Below, in pieces: positions 52,390 through 61,525 of a stretch of 64,000 nt of DNA. Both the position numbers and the translations under genes were made by a program. How positions within the stretch are numbered: the first letter of the stretch is position 1; each line of letters starts with the position of its first letter. Under the pieces are notes generated by a model that was not told the DNA's origin, searched no databases, and saw only the letters and a list, made by a program, of their open reading frames with translations. Origin of the DNA: Balanoglossus misakiensis (Eukaryota; Hemichordata). The stretch lies in NCBI GenBank assembly GCA_040954595.2, contig CM082594.2:1-64000 (forward strand), in the 5' to 3' direction.

Positions 52390-52902
52390 CTGTATAGACA
52401 AAATGAAAGAATATTGAGCAGGAAAACATCACTATAGGCTCAAAGCACTGAAACACACAGACACACAAATTCACTGATAAAGGCCCATCAACATAAATGG
52501 GATGTGAACATCCACACCATTGCCGGTTTCCTGTATGGGTTGTTGAGAAAGTTGAGAACTTCTGAACATTATTTTGAAAAAGCAGGAGTTAAAATCTACA
52601 GAAAATCACTAGAACAGTGCAGTCAAGGTATCGTCAAAATTACAGAATCTACAAACTACACTCAGCAGTCGTGTACATGTATACCTGACAACAACCAAAG
52701 GGCTGTTTTGAAAAACCAAATGCTGTGAAATCCTTTAGAGTGCGACAAGAAACCACAGTTGCAACCGAAAACGAAAATAGTGATAACATTAAGCTAGCCC
52801 AAAGTTTGAGTTACCAGGGCTTTAATATGTGTACCATATTTATATTATATAATACATAACAAGTGTTTTGCATTGAATAAAATAATATTGGTTTATACTT
52901 AT
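52390..52902. other. Intron-like sequence
   Basis: Non-repetitive AT-rich sequence between two EGF-like exons. The plus-strand frame at 52504-52728 shows no domain, and I see no other feature. Confidence 0.6.
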
Positions 52903-53024
52903 GCATTGTACATGTGGCACCAGTGAAGCATTCGGCACACATACAGTCAAACTGGAAACAGCCGTCTCACGCAACGCATGTGCCACCACATTTTGACAAG
53001 GCATAGAGTATAACTGATCAATGG
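52903..53024 (-). pseudogene. EGF-like exon with frameshift, stop and lost donor
   Basis: The acceptor TTTTGGCAG before 53024 is good. The first cysteine position reads Leu, and two bases (a GT/TG repeat) appear inserted before GGTCV. The restored frame has a TGA, then CFQFDCMCAECFTGATC. The donor position reads ATAAGT instead of GTAAGT. Confidence 0.72.
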
Positions 53025-53418
53025 CTGCCAAAACAAAAATGAAAGTATCAATGACCTGCTTGTCAAAAAATTGTACATGTACTTGTGATGTTCATTTTGT
53101 TTAAATTATATAAGTGAGCAATGTCTTCATTCCTTATTTCAAACCTGTACATTTAAAATAACATAATGATGCTAGGATTTTTCTGTAAGAATCTTGAAAA
53201 ATTAAAAAATATGCCATCAACATGATACAGAAGGCTTTCCTTTTTAACGTGCACCTCACACTCAATTTTGACCCTACATCAGCAAATTTTGAAAGGATGA
53301 AACTTTGTAATGCTTCCACCCCATTTATTGGTGTACGGGTCCATCTATCACATTGAGAATACCAAAAATGAGGGTTTATATACCACGCTGTGTCATAAAA
53401 CAGTTGAATTCGACACAC

Positions 53419-53543
53419 CTACGGCACAGATGGCCCCCGTCCAACACTACTGGCAGTAACAGGTGTAGTCAGTATAAGAATTTGGTGTTTGGGAACAATA
53501 GCCTCCATTTTGACACAGATTCTGATCACATGGGTTAAAGCCC
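53419..53543 (-). pseudogene. EGF-like exon with in-frame stop and unclear acceptor
   Basis: The donor GTAG|GTGTGT is at 53419. The frame gives FNPCDQNLCQNGGYC, TDYTCYCQ, then TAG (53447-53449), then CWTGAICAV. The fourth cysteine of the family pattern is Tyr. No AG acceptor with phase 1 is found just upstream; the site reads TACTGGGGC where one is expected. Confidence 0.68.
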
Positions 53544-53917
53544 CAGTATTTCTCGTGTTTATCCATTTTTCATCATCGAAAAATGCCCGTTTTTCCTGTA
53601 CATTCATCATGGAATACTACATAATGAAGATAGAAGAAAGGTTTGGGCAACTATAGCTACGTGAAAGCTGTAAATATTGCCCGTAACACTTGAAATGATG
53701 CGCGGGTTTGTTTACAACGGAAATGTTGTACATGTCGATCAGCAAACGTGCCACTTTGACATTTGATGGTCAGACCATTTTCGGATTTGATCTGGTTCCA
53801 ACGACTGATTTCTCCCATAAAGTTATCTTCCCAAAATTTCGCCGAATTAGTGCGCATTTCTTCGCTGAGTCGCTTGATTTGGGGCGACCAAACCTCTTCC
53901 GCATAGATTCACATTTG
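53544..53917. other. Non-coding sequence
   Basis: Overlapping frames on both strands (53657-53857 minus, 53708-53935 plus) have no recognisable domain or splice context. Nothing else seen. Confidence 0.5.
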
Positions 53918-53942
53918 AGTGCGCATGCGCACTAGTCACGTG
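53918..53942. promoter_or_regulatory. NRF1-like palindrome and CACGTG E-box
   Basis: AGTGCGCATGCGCACT (53918-53933) is a perfect palindrome containing the NRF1 core TGCGCATGCGCA. CACGTG (53937-53942) follows 3 bp later. The pair resembles a housekeeping promoter element. No transcript can be assigned from sequence. Confidence 0.35.
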
Positions 53943-53955
53943 TGTCAACAGAGCC

Positions 53956-53981
53956 TGACTTTCTGTCCGGACAGAAAGTCA
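53956..53981. other. 26-bp perfect palindrome without spacer
   Basis: Half-site TGACTTTCTGTCC followed directly by its reverse complement. It lies 14 bp from the E-box. Confidence 0.85.
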
Positions 53982-54264
53982 TTCTTCACCCGTTATATTG
54001 TAAATTGTATGAGTTTATGAGCAGAGCTGGGGATGATGACTGTTCGATTTAGTATCAATTATCATCTACTTTTATAAATTATAGATGCCGTTTCAAACAA
54101 AATTTTGCCCCTACGAGAAATACTGAGGCTTTAATGACTATCAGAAAAAAATGGTTTAAAAAACATGAAATGCAGATGGCTATACCTCAACTAAAGATGA
54201 TTCCTGCACCACAACAAAATCCTTTGACACAAGCATTATACTGGAACCATACCCAGAACACGCA

Positions 54265-55258
54265 TTAAGGTAGTTGGAAAGGCTATTTTTGAAGCAAATT
54301 CTCTCAATGTTTGTGAATTTATTTTCACAAGTTAGAATAAAGATAATGACTTGAAATTTGCAGCATGTGTTCTTAACAAACTAAAAAGTGAGGGAAAAAT
54401 ATGACTGTAAAAATATCTGCTAAAATTATGAAATTTGATACGCCTAAATATAAATATTCATAATTTTACAAAATATTGATTGAATCTTGACATGTTTTCA
54501 CAAATTATTGAATAATTTGTATTCATTTTAATATGAAGCAACCCCTCCAGCAATGTATGGGACACTTTTAGCAAAAACTTATTTTTTTCAAAGTTATCAC
54601 TCAGGAAAACACAGTTTTTGTTGATATTTTGTATACAATTTTAACGTGCTGCCAAAACACAACGGGAAAACTTATGAAAAAACTGTCCCGTAAAATTGTT
54701 CTTTGGGATGTCCCGAGCCTTTCCTGAAAGTTTCATGATAAAAAAAATATCTGGCATACCTATTCAATCACAAATAAAAACCATTACATTATGGCGAAGG
54801 GCAGAAAAGTAGCGAAATACGCAAAGTTTAGCGGCAGTTCACAGCGAAGGATCGCATTTATCTGGGTCAAACGCTTTTCCGCTGGCTTTTCGGGTTCCCT
54901 AGAAATGTAAAAATGTCCATAATTTGGCAGCCTTTAATAAACAAGCAAGGTTATCTATCGTTGAAAATTGCAAGAATCAGTGTTTGCAAGTTACATTTAA
55001 ATGCCCTTGGCTAGGGGAACCCGTTCTTGTGCGCATAGCCTAGGAGAAGTCTTCCCCTAGAGGGCGCTCAAATAAGGCTCCCTAGCTTCCTTGCCAGATG
55101 AATGAAATTAGGTATCATAAAACCAGCCATATCTTGTTACACGTTTATTGCCCCGAATTTTTTATGAGTTTAATTTTTCTCTAATACATTTCTAGATATA
55201 AATTCAGTGTTTTTAAATGAAATTTTAACTGACGCCCTAGCCTTTCCAACTACCTTAA
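54265..55258. mobile_element. TTAA-flanked MITE, ~986 bp
   Basis: TTAA at 54265-54268 and 55255-55258 flank perfect 17-bp inverted repeats, GGTAGTTGGAAAGGCTA at 54269-54285 and its complement at 55238-55254. There is no coding frame inside. TTAA duplications are made by piggyBac and Kolobok transposases. It fills most of the interval between the EGF exons at 53419 and 55692. Confidence 0.85.
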
Positions 55259-55296
55259 GTATATGATGAAGGGACAATGTCTCTATTTTTGGGTAA

Positions 55297-55350
55297 TACA
55301 GTAAAACCTCTCTTTATGGACACCTCTCTAATCAGAACACCTAATAAGAT
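55297..55350 (+). mobile_element. pogo/Tc1-mariner-like terminal repeat remnant
   Basis: TACAGTAAAACCTCTCTTTA then TGGACACCTCTCTAAT. TA followed by CAGT and CCTCTCT resembles ends of pogo-type elements. A diverged opposite-strand counterpart is at 60245-60286. No matching partner is nearby. Confidence 0.4.
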
Positions 55351-55691
55351 TGATTTTTCAAGCCAAATAGTATGGATAATTAAGGACGTCCCTTTTACTT
55401 AATAAACAGATGTGTGCACCACCTTAGGAGAAATTACCTCACATGCACAATTATCTCTACAGACACTAGTCTTCAAGAGGCAACTCATGTATATTTGAGT
55501 GATGAAAACATCCAGCTTCGTACACTTCCTCACAAGTTCGTGCCTATCCTAAATTGCACGGACATACAAATGAAATTTCTGTTTTCTTTTCTCTTGTGGG
55601 AATTTTAGAAATGAGAAGTTACCACACAATTCAATTGCCATGAAGAGAAAGTGCCCAAAAGATTGTCATTTACGGTACGTCAGAAACTTAC
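55351..55691. other. Non-coding sequence
   Basis: The plus-strand frame at 55414-55608 shows no domain. Nothing supported. Confidence 0.5.
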
Positions 55692-55814
55692 ATATTTCAC
55701 AACGGTTACCCTCATAGCAACCAGTACAGGCACAGGTATATGCCGTGCAGGAGTTGGCCACTGCATTACATACAGCCCCGTTGAGACAGCTGTTTCGCTG
55801 GCATGGATCTTGGA
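55692..55814 (-). CDS. EGF-like domain exon, intact
   Basis: 123 bp, acceptor TTATTGCAG and donor AATAT|GTAAGT, phase 1. It encodes QDPCQRNSCLNGAV, CNAVANSCTAY, TCACTGCYEGNRCEI. The eight-cysteine spacing is identical to that of 58741-58863, and the ends (NRCEI / DRCEI, same donor) suggest the two exons are close duplicates. Confidence 0.75.
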
Positions 55815-56143
55815 CTGCAATAAAAAGTGCAACCTAATGTTATCTCAGCAATATTTACTTTCAAAATCTGTTTGATAAAAACATCATCATTACCATTACT
55901 GTAAATACTGCACGGAACTTCACTTCCAAAAACAACTTGCTCATTCTGGGACGCACTTGTGGGGCTATGAAAATAAACATGTTTTCTTTCAGTTGTACAT
56001 CATTTTTGAGGTGAACGATTCCCAAGGCCCAAGGTGTTATGCTGAAGATGAAAATATAAAGTATGACCAACAGACAATGTATTGAGACATGATTGTAAAT
56101 GTTAGTTCCTGCATGACAAAACGTTTGTTTTAATGAGTTTTAC
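55815..56143. other. Intron between intact EGF exons
   Basis: 328 bp of unique sequence with a canonical donor side (56144) and acceptor side (55814). No other feature. Confidence 0.65.
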
Positions 56144-56260
56144 ACTGGCTGCAGTGTGTGCCGGTGAAACATCCTGGACAAGTACACTCATAAGTTGTAC
56201 ACGACAGCCGAGTACACTGCCCATTGTTCAGGCATGGACTTGGCCTACATGGAGTTTGTT
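56144..56260 (-). CDS. EGF-like domain exon, intact
   Basis: 117 bp, acceptor TTGAAACAG and donor CCAGT|GTAAAA, phase 1. It encodes QTPCRPSPCLNNGQ, CTRLSCTTYE, CTCPGCFTGTHCSQ. The third loop is two residues shorter than in the other intact exons (x4 instead of x6). All eight cysteines are present. Confidence 0.74.
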
Positions 56261-56576
56261 CTGTTTCAATGGAATGAAAAAAAATAAATAGTAGTGACAT
56301 AAGTTTTTAGGGTATGACCATTTCCTTAATTCCTACAGCTGTGGTTCTATCGGGTTCTCCTATAACTAAGCCTCCTTAATGTATAACTGAACAATAAGAA
56401 TTACTTATTATACTTTTGGGAGTTTAGGACTGTGGTAATTGCAAAAAAGACTCAATTCCTGAAAGTGCCTATTTGGTTTGTCACATCCTAAATATACAGG
56501 TAATTTCATAGCTGCCAGCTATGACAAATATACCGGTATGAGGGGGGAAAAACAGTTCCTCGTCTGATAAATTTAC
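56261..56576. other. Intron between intact EGF exons
   Basis: 316 bp, bounded by GTAAAT donor and TTGAAACAG acceptor on the minus strand. No other feature. Confidence 0.65.
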
Positions 56577-56699
56577 CTTGGTCACAGGTGATTCCAATGA
56601 AACAGCCTTGACAGCGACAGGTAAACGCACTGCACGATCCACTGATTGGCTCACAGATACCGTTGTTCATGCACGGATTGGGAGAACATTGATCGAGTC
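56577..56699 (-). CDS. EGF-like domain exon, intact
   Basis: 123 bp, acceptor AACCCCCAG and donor CCAAG|GTAAAT, phase 1. It encodes LDQCSPNPCMNNGI, CEPISGSCSAF, TCRCQGCFIGITCDQ with the same eight-cysteine spacing as 58741-58863. Neighbouring introns of roughly 300-500 bp contain nothing recognised. Confidence 0.75.
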
Positions 56700-57177
56700 C
56701 TGGGGGTTGCATGTAAATCAACCAACAATTGCATATTAACATCACAAGTCATTTCACTATTTTTTCATTCCAAACTTAAAAGATTGCTTGTAACTTGCTG
56801 AACAAATATTCATATGGACAGACTATTCTAGCTTGGAACAGGCAAAATCAAGGGTGCCCTGACGCCCAACTTTTAAGAGCAGTTCATTTACTGAAACTGC
56901 CAGCACCCAATATTATCCCACATGTAATCAATATGTGGAAATCAAATACATCTGTAACAGTTTTAATTTACCATGTGGGTATTTGCATGGAGGGCCATGG
57001 TATTTGTTACCTACTGATAAAATACCCTTCAAAACAATATCCTCATTTCTTCAGAAGTTTGGCAACAAGACCAATAAAGTTTCACATCAAAATTTACAAT
57101 GTATAAATAAGCTTAAAAGATCTACGGAATGAAGATTGCTTGTTTGTTTGCAGGGTGTCTTGAAAGTATATACTCAC
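56700..57177. other. Intron
   Basis: 478 bp from the GTGAGT donor of the interrupted EGF exon to the AACCCCCAG acceptor. The 103-residue plus-strand frame at 56795-57106 has no domain signal. Confidence 0.6.
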
Positions 57178-58186
57178 TTGTTTGACCATGGACCCTAGAG
57201 AAAGAAGGACGCGCAATTCCAGTTTTTTCTTGAAATGATGTTCTTTTGCATACATTATTTCCAGATAAATCCCAATAATCCAATTTGCAAATAAACTGTG
57301 TATAAACTAACGCAAAGTCTCGTGTTTTGCGTGAAGTTATCACAACACCTCAGAACATCTCGCAGAAGACGAGAAAACTGCAACGTGGTTGAACGCAGCG
57401 ATTATTTATGGAACACATCTGGACAAGTTAAACAGGAATTTGAATCTGAGTCTGACAGCGTCCAAAACAAGCATCTTTTGTCTAACAGTCCGGGTATTTC
57501 ACAAGGCTGTGAGCTAACCGTACCGAGGGTTGCCTGGCGGCCATAGCGCACACATGATAATCCACCCAGTTTGTTTACAAATTGTTTTCGTGAAATCTGT
57601 TTTATTGTTCACGCACTGCGAAATAAAATGCCCCTAAACCACAATTTTTATTTCAATGCTTCACGCAAACATAAAATTATTACGAAAAGTGTCAGCGTTA
57701 CTAAGAAATATGAGTGCCCAGTCGGACATGCAAAAAACATGGATGATTTGTTTACAATTTTTAAATGAAGCTTGTGGCACTAGAAATGACCGTTCAACCG
57801 ACAGACGAACACCAAACCATAATAATTATCACAGACATCGTAATACTTTTAGAATTTTAGAAAAAAACGCAGTGGCTGCTGAAATGCAGGAGTGCCAGTT
57901 TGGTGGCAAGTTTTCGCATCACTGGTGGGGTCGACACGTGCCGAAGTAAGGAAGTCATTGTCCAACTGTCCTGGGTGTTAATTATATGCAAAAAAACATC
58001 ATCATACAGATAATCCCCAAACCCTTTGATCTTTGCCGCAGTTGCTCGTCCTTCTTTCTCTAGGGTCTATGGTTTGACAGATGTCACCTGTGTAAGAGTT
58101 CACATACTGGCATGAATAGAAATTGCACGATGTTTGCTGGCAAAATCCACCATTCATACATGGGTTGGGATCACAGGGGTTTTGCA
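57178..58186 (-). pseudogene. EGF-like exon interrupted by an inverted-repeat transposon
   Basis: The exon starts after TTTCCAG at 58186 and encodes QNPCDPNPCMNGG, FCQQTSCNFYSC, YTGDICQT. The element at 57187-58071 is inserted near the 3' end; the last two exon bases and the donor AA|GTGAGT lie on the far side (57178-57179). Removing the element and one copy of the 7-bp duplication leaves a 117-bp exon, phase 1 at both ends. Two of the eight usual cysteines are also replaced, by Tyr and Ser, in the C-x-C-x2-C part. Read through, the frame stops inside the element. Confidence 0.82.
57187..58071. mobile_element. 885-bp MITE-like transposon in an EGF exon
   Basis: Terminal inverted repeats begin CATGGACCCTAGAGAAAG on the left and CATAGACCCTAGAGAAAG on the right, with similarity reaching about 100 bp inward. 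Flanked by an exact direct repeat, GTTTGAC (57180-57186 and 58072-58078). No transposase frame is present. The 7-bp duplication is close to the 8 bp of hAT elements, but the superfamily is not settled by sequence. Confidence 0.85.
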
Positions 58187-58740
58187 CTGGAAATTAAGAA
58201 AGGACGCCATTTTATTCCTTGCTACTCATTCTACAGTACAGATATGGCAAAAACCTTGCAGAATTATGGCAAGGGTGTGCGGAGTGATTGTGCCTACAAC
58301 TTATATTAGGCTGGTATCAAGTTGTTCACACCTCCATAGATCATGTGGCAGTGACTGTGAGGCAAGGGCTTCCCTTCATGAAATCAAAGACCTGTGTACT
58401 GGAGGAGGGTTCCTTGCAAATGCTTGACTTGACTTCAAGCACACCTGTAGACTCATATGTAAATTTACACTATCTGGCCTGGAGTGAGAATTTCCATAGT
58501 GGATGTGTGTTGACAAAAGGCAGTAAAATTGGCCAGTCGCGCATAATGTTTCTTGAACCAAGACAATCAAGACATTATGCGCCACGAAAGTGATTTTGAT
58601 TGGAAAGAGTGTAATCTTGCATTCGATGTCAAGAACTCTCCAAGCTCTGCTGTGGAGATGGCTACACCTATGCTCAGGAAACATGCAGTATTTGAATGCA
58701 TCAGAGACAAAAGGTAAAAGAGACTGCGCTGTATACTTAC
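58187..58740. other. Intron between EGF exons
   Basis: 554 bp; frames on both strands overlap but none has a domain. The acceptor TTTCCAG and the donor GTAAGTATAC are both good. Confidence 0.6.
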
Positions 58741-58863
58741 ATATCTCACACCTATCACCTTTGTAGCAACCAGTACATATGCAGGTGAGATCAAAGCAGG
58801 AATTTCGAGCCGGTTGACAGAAGCCACCATTCTGGCACGGATTTGGTTGACACTGGTTGAGTC
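58741..58863 (-). CDS. EGF-like domain exon, intact
   Basis: 123 bp between CCTTGCAG and GATAT|GTAAGT, phase 1 at both ends (codon completed by GA at the start). It encodes LNQCQPNPCQNGG, FCQPARNSCFDL, TCICTGCYKGDRCEI. Spacing is C-x4-C-x5-C-x6-C-x4-C-x-C-x2-C-x5-C, eight cysteines against six in a standard EGF domain. The PxPCxNGG motif is typical of EGF. The frame has no acidic calcium-binding signature before the first Cys, so it is probably not a calcium-binding EGF. Confidence 0.75.
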
Positions 58864-59162
58864 CTGCAAGGAAAAGGGTCAAATTTTCCATGATCATCAA
58901 TGTCACGTGATTATGAATGTATGTAAGTGGCTGAGTTTCCTTCAAAAATTGTGATGTGACAAACCGACAAATTAGCATATTAGCATAATCAGAATAAATA
59001 AAAAAAATGCACAGGTAGTTTAAAAGAACAAAAACTTTCGAAACGGAATAGAGCTAAGCTGCTATCCCTTTCTATTTTTGTGTTTGTACAACATCAGTGA
59101 AGTTTAAATCATAATAAAAAAATGATAATTATCATTATTAACTGCTACAGATTCAAACTTAC

Positions 59163-59276
59163 TTGTCTCACAACTGGTTCCCTAGTAACACTCTGTGCAC
59201 ATGCAAATTGTGGCAGTACAAGAATTTACCTGTTGTTGGCAGGTACCTCCATTGAGACAAGGACTTCATAAGTTGT
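59163..59276 (-). pseudogene. EGF-like exon with two stops
   Basis: 114 bp, acceptor TGTTTTCAG and donor ACAA|GTAAGT, phase 1 at both ends. The frame gives the later six cysteines of the eight-cysteine pattern (SPCLNGGTCQQQ, NSCTATICMCTECY, GTSCE), but the first Cys codon is TGA and a TAG follows CTECY. Lengths between cysteines match the intact exons, so these are point lesions in a formerly good exon. Confidence 0.75.
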
Positions 59277-59318
59277 CTGAAAACACCAGTTTGCCCAATT
59301 TTCACTAATGTATAGGAA

Positions 59319-59986
59319 TACATGAGAAGTCGGCCAGATTAGAAGTCGGCCAGTACGCGCGCATGAGAAGTCGGCCAGTATGAGAAGTCGGCCAGTTGTT
59401 GAACTTGTACCCGAATAGTGCAGTAATGACCCAGATTACTTATAACAACACTTAATAAAATATAATTGCACTAAATATTTTCATTTGGACGGATTTCCCA
59501 AATTCTTGACAACACAATGACGTCATTTCAAATAATGGCATCTGGCATCCGTACCGGTTCCCCAGCCTCGTATCCGCGTAAGGAGCTTAGGTTGTTCGCC
59601 AAATTCCTGTGACATTTCTGATTAAAGGGAGTTGTTTCAAAGCCTACTAAAATACATAGAAGATGTATGTGTATATTCATACTTTCTGAGACAACACCAA
59701 ACAAACAAACAAACAAACGTGACAAGGAACAGACTACTGGCGCAGCTCAAGAAGTGCAGGTGACTGATGTTGACGTACCCCGGTGACGTACATGAAAAGT
59801 GAACAGACAGTTTTAAAATTCATCGGCTATTTGTACAAATATCTTAGCTCCTGTACATCAAGGAAACATTTCGTAGTGAAACAGTTATATATAACACAAA
59901 GTACCAGGGTTCTCTCCCACAGGCCGACTTCTCGTACTGGCCGAGACCGACTTCTCATACTGGTTGACTTCTCAGGACACCATGTA
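59319..59986. mobile_element. Fold-back element with tandem GAGAAGTCGGCCAG ends
   Basis: Left end: four copies of GAGAAGTCGGCCAG or a one-base variant (59324, 59340, 59365, 59382). Right end: three inverted copies (59921-59975). Both outer edges read TACATG inward (59319-59324 and the complement at 59981-59986). The interior has no coding frame and includes an AAAC microsatellite (about 59698-59716). It lies in the intron just upstream of the broken EGF exon at 59163. Superfamily unknown. Confidence 0.6.
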
Positions 59987-60092
59987 TAGCTAGCTGTTGA
60001 ACTCAAAAAATATGTAAAACTACAAGTGATGTAAACAACTTGTGGAACCATGTTCAAATCGAGACAAGAAGAAAAGGGATTTCAAGACTTAC

Positions 60093-60189
60093 CTCCTTCA
60101 GCACTTTACTGCCCTGTAGCGCACTGTGTGACACTTGTAGTTGTGCATTCATAACCAGAAGGACGTGGCCGAACCTAGCGAGTATGAAC
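60093..60189 (-). pseudogene. GCC2/GCC3 exon remnant
   Basis: The donor GGAG|GTAAGT is clear at 60093. Upstream the frame reads PSGYECTTTSVTQCATGQ, a TAA, then SAEG, which resembles a GCC2/GCC3 repeat. A TAG lies farther upstream and the acceptor is uncertain (60189 or nearer). The cysteine pair expected before PSGYEC is missing. Confidence 0.5.
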
Positions 60190-60244
60190 CTATCACAGAA
60201 AAAATTCAAAGAACGATTTTTACCACCATGGTTTGGTCCAACGA

Positions 60245-60286
60245 TCCCTTATTAGAGAGATGTCCGTAATCACAGGTTTAACTGTA
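60245..60286 (-). mobile_element. pogo/Tc1-mariner-like terminal repeat remnant
   Basis: On the minus strand it reads TACAGTTAAACCTGTGATTA then CGGACATCTCTCTAATAAGG, about 70% like 55297-55350. It is a solitary end. Confidence 0.4.
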
Positions 60287-60425
60287 CAATACCTTTTCAG
60301 TGGAATCATTGTGTTTTTCAAAGTGCATCACAATATCATCTCCAATAAGCATAACAGTTTAATTTTCTGTGTATGCCATGCTATAACACAGGGAAGTCAC
60401 AAGAGTGATTTGCAGCCCAACTTAC

Positions 60426-60623
60426 CAGTAACTGTTGAACAATCCACTACGGGTGACATGGTTGGACACTTGGATACCACTGGACAAGGCGTGCATGTGC
60501 CGTCGCCTTCCATAGCATATTCACCATTGCCACAGTCGAGCGGATCTTACATTGGATCTGAACACGATTTTCCAGCAGGGCACAGAAGACAGGATGTGCG
60601 TGCAGGCTCCTCACTTATTTCAT
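60426..60623 (-). pseudogene. GCC2/GCC3 exon with in-frame stop
   Basis: 198 bp, acceptor TTTAATCAG and donor TACTG|GTAAGT, phase 1 at both ends. The reading frame gives SCLLCPAGKSCSDP, then TAA (60547-60549), then CGNGEYAMEGDGTCTPCP and VDCSTVT. Length and phases are preserved, so the single stop is the only visible lesion. The donor remains canonical. Confidence 0.7.
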
Positions 60624-61006
60624 CTGATTAAAGAAAATGAGGTTTTTAGTGATGTATTTGTGATACAGTGTCATTTAAAATAACAAATTACTTGAGATGA
60701 TTCACTTCATAATTCTGAGACAAGTATACAGGCATGTAGAAAATTCTTTGGAGGACATTAAACGTCATTTCTAATCAACCATTTTCTGAATATCATAAGA
60801 CTCTGCGAGATCTCACATGGCTAACCAGGTCTCGCAAGATCTCGCACTGAGTTGATAATCTGTTGTAAACACATACATACATACACACACACACACACAT
60901 ACCCCCAGTCGCACTGACTTGAAAATCTGTTGTAAACACATACATGCATACACACATACCCCTCAGTTTCATCACACAGCAAACTGAACAAGTACCACAA
61001 TCTTAC
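60624..61006. repeat. Intron with a duplicated CA/TACA microsatellite block
   Basis: 60853-60904 (ATCTGTTGTAAACACATACA then CATACACACAC...) is repeated at 60925-60962 in the form ATCTGTTGTAAACACATACA, TGCATACACACAT. A TCTCGCAAGATCTCGCA inverted motif lies just before, at 60829-60847. No gene. Confidence 0.75.
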
Positions 61007-61135
61007 CATTTGTACATCTGGTACAGTTTGTTGCACCAGCCAATGACACGTAACCCTTGGTACACTTGAATTGCGATGCACTGGGATCTATGCAGGCGTA
61101 CCCTTGCTCACAAATAGTACAATGTTCAGCACCAG
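61007..61135 (-). CDS. GCC2/GCC3 (ephrin-receptor-like) exon, intact
   Basis: 129 bp, open throughout, encoding GAEHCTICEQGYACIDPS, QFKCTKGYVSLAGA and TNCTRCTN. The CxxC...GYxC...CxxGYxSLxGAxxCxxC spacing is typical of the GCC2/GCC3 cysteine repeat. The acceptor used here is ACAGATCAG|CT, which keeps phase 1; an AG 5 bp upstream would break the phase. The donor is AATG|GTAAGA. It sits between the broken exons at 61395 and 60426. On its own it would contribute a small disulfide-rich extracellular module. Confidence 0.68.
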
Positions 61136-61394
61136 CTGATCTGTAAATCAAACAGAGAATTTACACACCAAGTTAACCTTTGAATACCACTGTAAAAATT
61201 TGGTGCAAATTTTAATTATTTTCATAAATAGAGGTCTATTCAAATTTGGAAAAATTGTCATTTTTTCATTCATATATTATATCAGTAAATTTTAAATACA
61301 GAAATAGAAAATGATCCCATCCTATTTTTCAGTTAGTAAATTACCTGACCTAATGTTTGATGTTGGAAATAAAGGTGGGTGGGTAGAAGTTTAC

Positions 61395-61525
61395 CTGTTA
61401 TGCAAGAGGTACAGCGAGACATCCTTTGTCCAAGGCCGAACTGTAATAACCAGCCGAGCATAAAATCACAGAGTCACCATTTGGACATTGGTTACCAGCT
61501 GGGCAATCAGCACATGATGTTTGTG
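61395..61525 (-). pseudogene. GCC2/GCC3 exon with one-base deletion
   Basis: Acceptor TTTTCAG before 61525; donor ACAG|GTAAAC at 61395. It reads SCADCPAGNQCPNG, then LCSAGYYSSALDKG in phase 1. After that the expected SRCTSCIT is found only in another frame, consistent with loss of one base between codons for Lys-Gly and Ser-Arg. The unshifted frame ends at TAA just before the donor. Length is 131 bp, one short of a multiple of three. Confidence 0.7.

Noticed and set aside
53657-53935. Overlapping frames on both strands near the NRF1-like site
   Set aside because: No domain, splice site or codon pattern supports either strand.
60793-61081. Minus-strand frames rich in Val, Cys and Tyr
   Set aside because: Translations of the CA/TACA microsatellite running into the real GCC2/GCC3 exon in the wrong frame.
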